The notes under the pieces are model-generated. The model searched no databases. It worked only from the letters and a program-made list of their open reading frames with translations, and was not told the origin of the DNA. Position numbers and translations under genes: made by a program. From Lactuca virosa (taxonomy: Eukaryota; Streptophyta; Magnoliopsida; Asterales; Asteraceae), in assembly GCA_928212115.1 (NCBI GenBank), contig CAKMRJ010005634.1:116650873-116714872 (forward strand): a DNA stretch of 64,000 nucleotides, in the 5' to 3' direction. Position 1 is the stretch's first letter. Every line of letters begins with the position of its first letter. Shown piece by piece: positions 48,151 to 59,502 of the stretch.

Positions 48151-49357
48151 TCAATTTGTTATCTGCTGCTTTCGCCTCTGAGTGTGCCGCTTTTCTAGTT
48201 CATCGAATAACCGAATGTACTCTTCAAACAAGTTGGATATTGGAACCGAGACCTGTCCAGATTTCGGAAATATTTCAGCTAAGTCACCTTCACTCCTTTG
48301 CACTTTCTTCATGTAATTATCGTCAAAAGTGACGTAATAGGTTTCTTCAATACGTTTGGAGCGTTTGTTTAACACTCTGTAAGCTTTGAAGAGAGTGAAT
48401 ACCAAGAAAAATTCCTTCATCTGCTTTGACGTCAAACTTGTTTCGGTTCTCCTTTGAATTAAAGATGAAGCATCTTGAACCGAACACATGGAAAAATTTG
48501 ACGTTGGGCTTCCGATTGTTTATGATCTCGTATGGAGTGATCGAGAATCTCTTGTTGAGCAAAGATCGGTTCTGAGTGTAGCATGCGGCTGCTACTGCAT
48601 CAGCCCAGAAGTATAACGAAAGAGAAACGAAACTAAGCATGGTTCTGGCTGCTTCACACAAAGATCGGTTTCGTCTTTCAACAATCCCATTGTGTTGTGG
48701 TGTATAAGGAGCTGAAAAATTGTGAGTGATCCCCTTGTCAGCCAGAAAGTCTTCAAAATCGTTATTCTTGAATTCCAGACCGTTGTCACTTCTGATATTC
48801 CTCACCGTTTTCCTGAGCTGTACTTCTACTTGCTTGATAAATGTCTTCAACTTGGGAGTTGCATCTGATTTCTGTTTAAGAAAGAAAACCCAGGTGAAGC
48901 GCGAAAAATCGTCTACTATAACAAGGATGTACTTACTACCACCGATGCTCTCGATAGCCGAAGGTCCACATAGGTCAATATGCAGAAGTTCAAGAGCTTC
49001 AACAATCTTCGTATTGATTCGTGTAGGGTGGCTCTTTCTGCTTTGTTTTCCCATCTCACACGCTGCACACAGATGTTCTTTGTCAAACTTGAGAAGAGGG
49101 AGGCCTCGAACGTGATCACCAAGCACCAACTTATTAATGTCTTTGAAGTTCAGGTGCGATAGTCGCCGATGCCACAACCAGCTTTCATCAGTGTTTGCCT
49201 TTGACAGCAAACATATTGCTGGTTTTCCTCGTATTGGGTTGAGATTTAAAGGGTACATCTCTCCCTTGCGTTCAGATTTCAACAGAACCTTCTTAGATTG
49301 TTTCTCAATTATCTCAGATCCCTCATCATCAAATGAAACCTTCAAACCTGTGCCCAC
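48151..49357 (-). pseudogene. pol: B integrase
   Basis: The frame 49357-48347 has the zinc-binding WLWHRRLSHLNF and CAACEMGKQ, then the triad in LLHIDLCGPS, NIRSDNGLEF and GIVERRNRSL, each residue present. ITPYEIINNRKPNVKFFHVFG follows. A frameshift near 48480-48350 moves the C-terminal end into another frame. Confidence 0.92.
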
Positions 49358-49619
49358 AAACTAATTGTGACACACTAATGAGGTTATGTTGCAATCCTTC
49401 CACATACGCCACTTTTCGAATCGAGAAATCTCCATTTGTTATCATACCGTATCCCTTGATTGTTCCATAGGAGTTATTTCCATATTTTACACACCCACCA
49501 TCTTTCAGGGACCGAAACTCTCTTAGCTCTTCCTTCCTTCCTGTCATGTGACGCGAGCAGCCACTGTCTATATACCATTCATCATCGAACTGCTCGTCAC
49601 TGATTACCTGCAAATTCAA
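49329..49619 (-). pseudogene. pol: B aspartic protease
   Basis: The frame includes EWYIDSGCSRHMTGRK, with the Asp-Ser-Gly active site, then VKYGNNSYGTIKGYG and VEGLQHNLISVSQL, the usual copia protease order. It overlaps the start of the integrase frame by a frameshift near 49357. Confidence 0.92.
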
Positions 49620-49639
49620 GCAGATTTAGGAACCCAAAA

Positions 49640-50902
49640 TTTCTTGGGTCCTGGTGAGTCTTTCACAGAGAAAGGAATTACAGAAGAAATATCAACCAAT
49701 ATGTTCTTTTACTAGAGTGGTTTGATCTTTTCTTTTAATGGTATACACCTTGATTTTAGTTTTATCTTGTTTGATTTTTGGTGCATTACTTGGTGTGTTG
49801 TTAGATGGTTTAGGATTTTTCTTTTGACTCCTAGGGTTAGCTGATAATTTCTTATTATGGAACTTAGAATCTGATGCTAGCTTTCCCTTTCCTTTGATGT
49901 CCTTCACAGGATTTGTTTTGCATTGGGACTTGGAAGGACCGAAACTAGACTTAGGACCGAAACTGGACTTAGGACCGAAACCTGACTTTCGGTTCTGAGT
50001 GACGGTGTTGGGACCGAAAGCGTACTTTCGGTTGTTAACCGTAACGTTCGGACCGATCTTTGATTCTGTGAGCCTGTGTGGGGACCGAAACTTGACTTTC
50101 GGTTCTGAGAGCCCTTTGGGACCGAAACTGGACTTTCGGTTCTGAGTTTTGGAATAATAGGAACTTGGGCTGAAGTTTCTTTTCCATTCAGTTTTTCCTT
50201 TCCTTTATCCGTTGATTCTTTCTTATGAGGAACGTAGTTGGGATTTTGAGATTCCCAGTGACGTTTTCGTTCATTCAGATTCTTTGCGTATCTTTGATTT
50301 CTCAAGCGTTTTTGTTCAGCTAAGTCTTTCTGAGATTTGTGGATATTGAAGCTGGCCTTTAGCTTCTCCTTTTGACTTTCGGTTGTATTGGCTGGAACAG
50401 TTGTTTCTGTCATTGGTTCTTCAGGAATTCTTTAGTTCCACTCGTGCTTGGTTTGTCAAAACTTGAGGGTTTGTTGATGGGTTCAGCAACATATCTTCCT
50501 TTAACCCTCCATGATGTTTGCTCAAATAAGCCTACGGTTTCGTCTGCGTTGTCAATAGGGGCAGACCAGAATAATCGTCACATCCTTCAGCATTGTCTTT
50601 GTGAACCAAGATCTTTAATTCCGCCGTTTGTTTAGCAGTGACTCCTGTAACTGCATATACCTGATTCGGCACAGTTTGAACCTTTTGATAGACCATAGCT
50701 GTTTCCTTGAGTTTCTGTGGCTTTTCTTTAGACAAGCGAGCGAATTCAACCGAATTTCTGAAATAAGGGGTTTCTCATTCTCGGTTTCTTTCTTCATGAA
50801 CTCAGAGCAATCAACTTTGTCTTCAACTGAGATCTCGCTCATCTCACTTTCCTCATCAAACTCAGACGTATTTTCTAAGTTCATTTTATTTTCTGATATC
50901 AA
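49640..50902 (-). pseudogene. gag: B gag-protease linker with coding repeats
   Basis: Several frames (50902-50615, 50735-50532, 50413-49904, 49907-49692) encode a charged, Ser- and Lys-rich region. Between about 50150 and 49925 the DNA is a tandem repeat of 'gaccgaaact(g/t)gactttcggttctgag' type, encoding repeats of the TESxVSVPxxxLR kind. Three or more frameshifts break it. Confidence 0.75.
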
Positions 50903-50965
50903 TTTTGCGTTACACGAGTCAAATGATTAATAGTTTCGGACTTTATTTTAACCTATCATTTTCAT

Positions 50966-51800
50966 CTAAAAGATCTTGAGCATACATTTATGTTCCTTAG
51001 AGTCAATGAAGGTTTCTATTTTGTCCAGTCCGATTTTGTAATGAATTGACGTTTCTTCCGAGGACACTTCTGATTCACATTCTGCTATGACCTCATCCTC
51101 CTTAAATTCAAGGAAGGGTAACATCATTTTATGAATCTTCTTTCCTATCTCACAATTTAAATGCAATTGAGCAATATTAAAGTATAAACGCTTAGCAATT
51201 AAACAAAAAACATTCCTTTGTTTTAAAAACTTTAAATTGTCTCTTTGTAAATAAATACTTTCGTCCCTAGCTCTATTCAATTCTCCCTCCTTCAGCTCAA
51301 TCCACATCCTCCTCTCCTCACTTTTTGAAGACACCCTGCTGAGTTGGTCAGTTAGGTTAGAATTCGCTAAGCGAGTTTGCATGAGACTACCACTTAAGTT
51401 AGAAAATTTAAATTTTAATTCATTTAATTCTTCTTCATAATCTGTTATTGGAACTTTAAGTGATTCAAGGATGGATTGTACCTTTTTGATCAGCCAATCA
51501 CAGTCGTTGATCTTCTCACTCACAGGCTTGGCTGCAAAACACTTGTCCTCAGTCAAGTTCGGTTCCTCACTTGCACTTTCGGTTGATGAACCAGCTGTGA
51601 CAATTAAACACCTTCCAGCCGAACCTACTTCCTTTGCCACATAAGCCTTTCCATGAGTGGGCTTTCTCACCTCTTCATCTTCAGAATCGGTTGACCATAC
51701 TTCGACACCACCGAACTCATCTTCACCTTTCATTCTCCTGCACAATCAGGGGCATTCATAGAGCTGTTAGTTGCCTTCTTTTTCTTGATCTCTTCCAACT
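50966..51800 (-). pseudogene. gag: B gag extension with coiled coil
   Basis: The frame 51745-50966 follows the nucleocapsid. It begins with an acidic patch (STDSEDEEVRKP), then a central segment (about residues 85-200) with regular hydrophobic spacing, KIHKMMLPFLEF, and ends in a charged tail. A comparable coiled-coil extension follows the zinc knuckle in S (53700-54440). Its role is unknown. Confidence 0.8.
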
Positions 51801-52897
51801 TGTGCATGTAGTACGCCTCATCATCTTAACCGTCTCTTTTCTCAGCCATTTTCCTTAGCATGCAATCTTTGGCAAAGTGGTTTTTGCCGTGACAGTAATT
51901 GCAGTCGTACCCAGAGTCTCCTGCAAGCTTGCTCTCCTTCTTATCTTCATCCTTTTGAGAGGTGATTTTCGCTTCATCCTTCACCTTCTCAGAGCTGTAA
52001 CTTCCCTGCCAGTTTCGGTTCTTGTTGACAGGAAATTTTCTTCGTGCAAACTTCTTTGGATTGGTGACCATCATAGCGTATTCTTCGCTTGTAAGATCAC
52101 ACTCAGACATATCAGAATCTTCTTCTTCTTCTGCAATGCTTTTTCCTTTTGAGACAAGAGCCAGCGATCCCACACCAGAAACCACTTTCGCTTCTTTGGT
52201 TACTACACTTTCATGGGACTTAAGTATTACCACAAGTTTCGCTAGTGAGTAAGACTTAGACTGTTCGTGTGCTTTCACGGTTGAAACCACAGCCATCCAT
52301 TCCGGTCTCAATCCATTCATGAAGGTCACCTTCTGCTCGATCAACTTTCTTTTCTATTCCATGCTTGATCATCATACTTAGGAGATGATTGAACAGATCG
52401 AAAGTTTGTATGAGTTTCTCCTTTGGTTTCTGTTCGAAAACTCCAAACTCTAACAGCAGCAAGGTTTGAATGGAGTGTTCCAGATCTTCATCAGTTGAAT
52501 AAAGTTCTTTCAACCTATCCCAGATTTCTTTGGCCGTCGTGCATGAACCAACCAACCGAAAGGTGTCAGATTGCAAGGCGAATCTGATCATTCTCATGGC
52601 CTTCACATTACATAGCAATTTGTCTTTCTCGTCCTGTGGCATCTTATCTACATCCGCCACCAGCTTGTTATATTCCTTTTGAGACTTAACTGTTGTGTTC
52701 GTTCCTGACTGAACAAACGGCCCAAGCGTGATAGCTTCCCAGATGAGATAGCCATTGTCTTTAGATCCAACCACGTAGTCTTCGAAGTGATGCGCCCATA
52801 CTTCATAGTCTTGAGTGTAGAGAATGAGTATTCTGGTTGTAGATCCAATGCTGTTTGAGATGTTTATGGGATTTGTTTGCGAATCTTCGTGAGACAT
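51801..52897 (-). pseudogene. gag: B gag (capsid and nucleocapsid)
   Basis: The ATG at 52897 opens MSHEDSQTNPINISNSIGST and leads into DYEVWAHHFEDYVVGSKDN, LWEAI-like and ATTAKEIWDRLKELYS-like blocks, and LLSMMIKHGIEKK. After one frameshift near 52340 the frame 52344-51826 has a FMNGLRPEWMAVV block and the zinc knuckle CNYCHGKNHFAKDC. The C-x2-C-x4-H-x4-C spacing is intact. Confidence 0.9.
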
Positions 52898-53058
52898 GGT
52901 GAGCTGCTAGAATCAAACCTGTAAACTTGAGATTAGGGTTTTATCAGAAACAGAGTTACCGTCGATATGAAGAAGACGACTTCTATTTATACGATAAAAG
53001 CGGAAACCCTAAGGAATTCTGAATACAGAAGGAATGTGTATTGATCACACAGTCTCCT

Positions 53059-53070
53059 GCTCTGATACCA
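53059..53070 (-). other. Primer binding site of B (tRNA-Met type)
   Basis: The plus strand reads GCTCTGATACCA, two bases from the 5' LTR at 53073; the element strand is TGGTATCAGAGC. Confidence 0.92.
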
Positions 53071-53072
53071 AT

Positions 53073-53381
53073 TGTTACAACAAAGTTCTATTAGGATCGT
53101 TAGATTCTATGCAAGCAAACAATTATGAACGTAAATAAGAACACGAGTATGGCTTTGAATATATCGTATGATTAATGCTTCAACACCTCAGAAGAGCTCG
53201 ATTAAGAACTTCGACTGTAGAGGTGTTTAGGGTTACAAAACAATAAACGTTATAATCAACAGCGTATTATGCATACATGCATGCATATTTATAGTATAAC
53301 CCTACTAGATAATCACGGATGGACAGGCCCAATCCGGATACAAAACATAAAGCCCAAGATGCAACACAATTAAACTCTACA
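53073..53381 (-). repeat. 5' LTR of B
   Basis: The boundaries are TGTTACAACAAAG and CTCTACA. On the element strand a TATAAATATG sequence (about 53296-53287) next to 'catgcatgcatg' may be the promoter. The LTR is unusually short for an element of this size. Confidence 0.93.
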
Positions 53382-53474
53382 GTTCTGGTGATATGCAACC
53401 CGAAATGGACCATGCTACTCTTGGGTCAAGTACATAACAAATTATAGTTATGGGCTTAGACACCTAATCCAACA

Positions 53475-54440
53475 ATCACAACCAATTCCAAGCCCCTCAC
53501 CAAAATAATCCACAGCCGTTTAACAAACTTTCAGAGAACCCACCAGCTTATAAACTCAACATCTCTACACCAAATTACACTTCGAAATCTGAACAGACTC
53601 CGAATTCAGACAAACCCAAGATTGTGTGTCATAAGTTTGGTCATGCAAATCACTTTGCCAATGATTTCCTAATTGAAGCACAACAAAAACCCAAGATAAA
53701 TGACTTTGCATACTATGCACGTCGATCTCAAGAGATGGCTGCAAGTGAGAAGGCATTTGTCACCACTGTGTCTAGAGATGTGGAAGGGGCATTGGTCTTC
53801 TGGAGATGATGATGATGTGAGTACTGACAGAAATATGTGTCTTATGGTAAGACAAACAATTGAATGTGATGAAGGCTACTGGTCATTTGGATCTAAAGGA
53901 GATGATGAAGATGTTAAACCAAACTACTGCTACATGGCTACCAACGATCCACCCGGGAGAAGCATCGTTCAACAGGTAAAATATATGATTACTGACAATA
54001 ATTTTGATTTATCTCCTTGTCAACGATATCTAGCACAAATCCAATCAGATATGAACACCATCTATAAAACCTATGACTCTGCCATAGAAGCGAGTGAGAA
54101 GATGGAAAGTGAAATGAGTCGTCTTAGATTACGTTTCGAGGATAAGAAGCTTAATATAGAGTCTTTAGAACGTGAGCTTGTAATGTCAAAGGATGAATGT
54201 ATCATTCTTAAAGACAAATGTGAAATCACTTATTCTGAAAGAAATGTTTTAATTTCTGATAACAAACGTCTCAATACCAACATAGAAGCTTTGCATAGTT
54301 ACATTGACATTATTGAAGCAAATAAACTGATGACTCATAATTTTCATCATCCTTGGTCAAAAGCACTTGGTCTCAGAAGTGAGTTTCCAAAACCTAATGC
54401 TCGTCCCTTTAAGGAGTTACAAAACCTAACTTTTATGTGA
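53475..54440 (+). pseudogene. gag: S gag, nucleocapsid and coiled-coil extension
   Basis: This continues the gag cut at 23792. An Asn/Pro/Gln-rich stretch precedes a zinc knuckle CHKFGHANHFANDF, where two Cys positions are altered. After a frame change the region 53700-54440 encodes acidic YWSFGSKGDDED and then about 110 residues of heptad-like sequence (ASEKMESEMSRLRLRFEDKK, LERELVMSKDECIILKDK). A stop follows at 54440. Confidence 0.87.
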
Positions 54441-55590
54441 GACATTTTGAACCGCCAATATTCGGATACTCCTGTCTCGCCATTGTCACCCCTTCCTGAG
54501 ACTTCAGACCAATTTGCATCACTAATTCCCGAGTTTCAGCCAATAGTTGTCAAATTTGAATCGGACCTTGGAATCCTTCTCTAGCATTCCAAGCACTGTA
54601 GTTCAAGTTTCGAACCACAGTCCTCCTAACAACTTTGTTGTTGAGGAAATTATTCTGGAGACAACTAAACCTGATACATCATATTTCGTTTGGGCATCTT
54701 TAGATAGTGACGTTGATGATTCATCTGATTCTTGTGTTTCTGATTCTCAAGTGATTTCAAAAACAACTATTGTGAAAATCAAACCTGTCTTTAACAATTC
54801 ATCTGTAGGTCAAACCTCTAAATCATATTCCAACTCTAGGAAGAAACCAACATTGAACATGAAAGATGTTGTCGATTCTAAGATAAATGCCAAAAACGTC
54901 CTCAAAAAGGAAATTAGGTCCAGACGAAATTCTAGATTCATTGAGAACTCGAAGAAGAAAGTATCTCGGACTGTTAGCCCATCGACTAGGAGTCATAACA
55001 CCTTTGTGCCTGTTAAGATTCTCAATAGGCCATCCAATCCTCCTAGTCCGGTAGAACAAAAGAAGGTTGTCTGTCCCACTCCGAAAAAGCCTATTGTTGA
55101 TACTCAATATATCAGAACTAACTCTCCTCGGACTGTTTCATCTAATTTTATAGCTAAATATGTTGGTACGGTTTTCAAACCTCAACAGCTTTCAAAACCA
55201 AATGTACCCTCAAACAATGAGCGAGTTGTTAAGAAAACTGTTTCTCAAAAATCTTCAAATGATTCAAAAATAAAATTTGTATGGAAAGTCAAAATTTTCA
55301 AAAATAAATCTGCAAATCCGAGAGACATAGTGATTCCCACTGCTCCGAAAGTTTTTGGTCCGAGAAAAGTTGTTCCAAAATAATCCTTCATTGAGTATGA
55401 TTTCTGGATAGATGAAAAAACCATGGCTTTCTATTTGTTTTTAAAAGGATCTCGGAATAAACCCTCAAAGACATATGTTGCTCAAAAGTCACAACCAAAG
55501 TCCAAAGCCCGTATCCTTGTCCCAAAACCTAACTCGGAGCCTAAAAACTCCACACCTCACTAATTTTGTAGGAACTCTGTGCTTCGAAAC
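54441..55590 (+). pseudogene. gag: S gag-protease linker, basic Ser/Lys-rich
   Basis: The frame 54547-55383 is open for 278 codons. It opens with an acidic stretch (SLDSDVDDSSDSCVSDS) and becomes strongly basic and Ser/Pro-rich (KKPTLN, RSRRNSRF, SPSTRSHN). No domain is recognised. Its position matches the linker at 49640-50902 of B. Confidence 0.75.
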
Positions 55591-55990
55591 AAGAAACAAT
55601 ATGGTATATTGATAGTGCTTGTTCCATGCACATGACGAGGCAGAAGGACTTTCTGCGAGATCTCAAAATTTCACCAAATGTTGGCTTTGTGATGTACGAG
55701 AACAATTCCAACTCTCAGATTTGAGGTTATGGCATCCTCACCAACGGAAATTTCTCCATTTCAAATGTAGCATATGTGGCTGACTTGAAGCACAATTTGA
55801 TAAGTGTGGCTCAACTCACTGATGCGAATCATCGAGTTAAATTTTACAATAAACACGGCTATGTCATGCCAGAAGACCGGAAGAAATGTTTGATCAAGTC
55901 TAATCGCAACAAGAACATGTATCATCTTGACATTAAGATGATATTGACAAGCCTCAACTCTGTCCAATTTCGAATGTCGTTCATGATGTT
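55591..55990 (+). pseudogene. pol: S aspartic protease
   Basis: The sequence reads WYIDSACSMHMT near 55602-55637, so the usual Asp-Ser-Gly is Asp-Ser-Ala. After an in-frame stop it continues GYGILTNGNFSISNVAYVADLKHNLISVAQL in short blocks. This is the copia protease layout and is probably inactive. Confidence 0.85.
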
Positions 55991-56600
55991 AGGTTGTTAT
56001 GGCATCGAAGACTTGCTCATCTAAACTTCAGATATATGAATGTTCTTGTTTCCGGCGAAATGGTAAGAGGTATTGCACCCCTCAAGTTCGAAAATGATCA
56101 TTTGTGTGTTGCGTGCAAGTGTGGAAAGAAATCGAAGAAGGGTCATCCTGTCATCATTGAAAAATCTATTTCGGAGTCGTTAGAACTTCTGCACATTGAC
56201 CTGTGTGAACACTCAACTGTGGAGAGTCTACATCACAAAAAAATAAATTATTGTGATTGTGGTTCGGAGTTTACCAATGCAACTATTGAGAAATTCATTA
56301 CAGAGAAACGTATTGATCACAACTTCTGCACATTAACATGTGTGGACCCTCAACCGATGACACCGTACGAAGCCATGAACGTTCATAAGCCAGGTATCTC
56401 ATTTCGTCACATTTTCATATGCAGATGATTCATCAAAAACAACCGTGATCAGGTTACAAAGTTTCAACCCAAATCCGATGAAGCAATCTTTCTTGGATAC
56501 TCAGCCAAATCAAAAGCTTATCGAGTTCTTAATCTTCGAACTCGAGTTCTGGAAGAAAGCTTTGATGTCACCTTTGATGACAACTTTGTTCGGAACTCTG
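55991..56600 (+). pseudogene. pol: S integrase with internal deletions
   Basis: The frame 55994-56428 has the zinc-binding LWHRRLAHLNF and CVACKCGKK, then LLHIDLCEHSTVES. Compared with B, about 45 residues are missing before CDCGSEFTN, and a longer stretch is missing between HNFCTL and PMTPYEAMN, which removes the catalytic Glu region. The C-terminal block (FLGYSAKSKAYRV-like) follows in another frame near 56490. Confidence 0.87.
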
Positions 56601-57190
56601 GCCCAACCCATGTCACAACCCACATCATGGAGTCTGATGCTCCAGTTCCAGGATGTCCGAACCAACAAACAATGTATGAAGTTGACTATGAAACCTTGTT
56701 CGGACCTTCAGAAATAGCTCTTGATTCGAAATCTCAAACAAGACAAACCGCATCCTCTACAACTCCAATTTCCCAAAATGTTTCAGGTCCGACACCCACT
56801 TTTCCTCATTTGATTCTGAACTATTTCAACCATCCCAGGTTGAGGGGGAGAATGGTCAACCTTCCCTTGAATCAAATGTGGATTGATTCCAAGATGCAGC
56901 CGATCAATTTACTGAATTTGATCCCATTCCGATCAACAACGACGATGATGCAAATTTTTTCGATTTCCCACCTGAAGATGACATTAATCCATCAAGTTCA
57001 GAAGTTTAGGGGGAGAATCATCCTCAAGTTCAAATTATTCAGGGGGAGCAACACAACGCCGTTGGTGATGTAGGATCTTCTACTACAAAAGAGATTCCGA
57101 GACTACACATCTGGACTAAGGATCACCTCCAAACCAAGTTATTGGAAATCCAAACGCCGATGTCCAAACTCGTTCTACCACAAGTGTTCA
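56601..57190 (+). pseudogene. pol: S integrase-RT linker with repeated purine tracts
   Basis: This degenerate linker has no domain. Three GGGGGAG tracts lie at 56842-56852, 57008-57016 and 57041-57050, each resembling the polypurine tract before the 3' LTR (63749-63759). Confidence 0.78.
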
Positions 57191-58129
57191 AAATAAATGT
57201 CATTTTTCGTAATTTATCTCAATGGTTGAACCCAAATCCATCAAGGAAGCATTAGAAGATGCTGACTGGATTACAGCCATGCAGGAAGCGTTGGTAGAAT
57301 TTGATCGAAATGAAGTGTGCACTCTCGTTCCTCCTCCTTAGAATCACCCCATTTTAGGTACGAGATGAGTATTCAGAAACAAGCTAGACGACGCTGGAGT
57401 TATCATTTGAAACAAAGCAAGGCTGGTAGCTGAAGGATTCACACAGATCGAAGGACTTGACTACAATGAGACCTTTGCACCTGTAGCCCATCTCGAAGCC
57501 ATCATAATCTTTCTTGCTTATGCAGCTCATAAAGGCTTTAAGGTTTACCAAATGGACGTTAAAAGTTCTTTTCTTAATGGTGAACTGGTTACTGAAGTTT
57601 ACCTCCAACAACCTCCTAGTATTGACAATCCTTCCTATCCGAACTATTGCTACAAACTCCGAAAAGTTGTTTATGGCGTCAAGCAAGCTCCTCGCGAAAT
57701 AGAGGAATCTTTATTCACCAAGAAAAGTACATCTTTGAGCTTCTCAAGAAATACTCAATGGAAACCTGTGCCTCTGCAAAGGTACCTATGGGTTTCGGAC
57801 ACAAAATCTTCTCGGACCCATCAAGTGTTGCTGTTGATGAAAAGAAATATAGGGGGATGATTGGCCCTCTACTCTACCTTACAGCAAGTCGTCCGGACAT
57901 CATGTTTGCTACATGTATATGTGTCAGATTTCAGGTCAATCCAAATATGTCTCATATCTTGGTGGTTAAGCAAATATTCCAATACCTCAAAGGTACAAAG
58001 GGTCTCGGAATCTGGTACCCAACAAATGAGAGTTTCCTCCTACAAGAATATTCTGATTCAAACTATGGCGGTCTTCAATTGGACAGAAAAATAACATCTT
58101 GTGGCTGTCAATTCTTGGGTGGAAGTTGA
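57191..58129 (+). pseudogene. pol: S reverse transcriptase lacking the YVDD region
   Basis: The start reads KEALEDADWITAMQEALVEFD and ETFAPVAHLEAI in broken frames. The frame 57552 onward has MDVKSSFLNGELVTEVYLQQP and VVYGVKQAPR. Directly after QAPR the sequence jumps to GIFIHQEKYIFELLKKYSM, so about 85 residues, including the catalytic YVDD, are deleted. SRPDIMFATCICVRFQ follows. Confidence 0.9.
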
Positions 58130-58540
58130 TTAGCTGGTCATCTAAGAAATAGAACTGCATTGCACTTTCAACAGCCGAAGTCGAATACATTGCTGCTACT
58201 AGTTGCACCTCTCAAGTTCTTTGGATGAAATCACAGCTTTTGGACTATGGTTACCGGTTTCAACGAATTCCAATCTATTGTGATTCGTAAAATGCCATTG
58301 CAATCTCGCACAATCCAATTCAACACTCTATGACGAAGAATGTCGATATACGGTACCATTTCATTAAAGATCATGTTTTAAATGATAACATCGAATTTAT
58401 TTTTGTTCCATATGACGATGAGATTGCTGATGTCTTTACTAAGGTATTAGACGAAACCAAATTCAAAAGTTTTCTGAACAAAATGGGTATGATGATGCCT
58501 GATCCTCAGTTCTTTCAAGAGGTTTGCACTCTCTGATGGG
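58130..58540 (+). pseudogene. pol: S RNase H, C-terminal part
   Basis: Broken frames give LSTAEVEYIAATSCTSQVLWM and IYCDS-like blocks, then 58330-58536 with MTKNVDIRYHFIKDHV and IADVFTKVLDETKFKSFLNKMGMM. Pol ends at about 58536. Confidence 0.87.
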
Positions 58541-59502
58541 AACATCGAAAACTAAAATAATTCCGAAGTCAAATTCCTTTTATCTTGGAATTACTTCCTC
58601 TCGGAATAAATAGGATCATTTTACGTGTCTTTTTCTCTAACCACTTCTTCTAGTTTTAAGTTGTACATCTCACCTCGTCAAATGAAGTTCATGAACAATA
58701 TAGTCACATTGGAATTTTTATTTAATCTCGGAATTTAAGTCCGAAACGGTATTGAGTTTTCATATCTTTTCTATGTCCGAGATCAGATCCTTCTTGTCTT
58801 GGAGTCTCAAAATCTGTTTAACAAGTGTCCACTGATCTTCCTATCTTTTACGTCTAATATTCAGTCCGAGTCTATGCAATCTTGTACTCTATATTATGTA
58901 CTAACTGTTTTCATTCTTACCTTGGAAGTACCTTATGACAGTTCATCTAGGAACTTTCATGCTCCGAGATCACTTTATAAATTCATATCAGACCTTTTCT
59001 TCTCCGAGATCTTTGTATCAATCCATCTCGGAACATTCATACTCCGATATCATTTTCACAATCCACCTCGGAGTCTTTCTGATCCGAGATCTCTCTCTTC
59101 AAAAGAATTCAAAAGGTTTTTCATTATTAATACTGAAATGTTTTTTTAATAACTCAAATGGTTATTTTGTTAATGATGATTATCCTTAATCCTTGAAACT
59201 AGCACCTTTTTACAGACGTCTCAATAAAGTGAACATCATGTAAATCAAATGACGGTTTCCTTTTTTCACATCTTGCCACTGTGAAATCCGTCCTTGCAGG
59301 TCAACTCATTCCAAATGTGGCAACACATTTAATGCTCTTGATATCCATATCTGGGTTTCATCATTACCCCTTTTAACCCGACCCACCATCCTCCAACCTA
59401 TAAAAACCCCATTGAAACCCATTTGTCACTTTACGCTCTCAAAACTCTCCCACTTTCTCTCTCTACAAATTGTATTCTTCAAGCTTTCAAATACCTGCAA
59501 CA
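58541..59502 (+). other. S non-coding tract with CG-centred inverted motifs
   Basis: No gene is visible. Between about 58725 and 59100 the motifs TCTCGGA, TCCGAGATC and CTCCGA recur about a dozen times in both orientations. From about 59395 'ctataaaaacccc' could be a TATA box for the accessory ORF about 100 bp downstream (inference). Confidence 0.7.

Larger units (their letters stand above)
31408..53381 (-). mobile_element. B: Sirevirus-type Ty1/copia element inserted in the LTR of A
   Basis: The 309-bp LTRs lie at 31408-31716 and 53073-53381; I count five base differences. The target duplication is GTCCT (31403-31407) and GTTCT (53382-53386). Read on the minus strand the order is gag with coiled-coil extension, protease, integrase, RT, RNase H, non-coding tract, accessory ORF, polypurine tract. 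Gypsy C interrupts the accessory ORF. Without C the element is about 12.8 kb. Catalytic motifs of protease, integrase and RT are intact, but several frameshifts exist. Confidence 0.93.
23793..53474 (-). mobile_element. A: Ty1/copia element inserted in gag of S
   Basis: The left LTR (3') is 23793-24556. The right LTR (5') is 30733-31407 plus 53382-53474, split by element B. The LTR runs TGATGGGTTTTG to ATCCAACA on the plus strand. The 5-bp target duplication ATCAC is perfect on both sides (23788-23792 and 53475-53479). Its own body is about 7.7 kb. Gag is recognisable but pol is almost erased. Confidence 0.92.
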
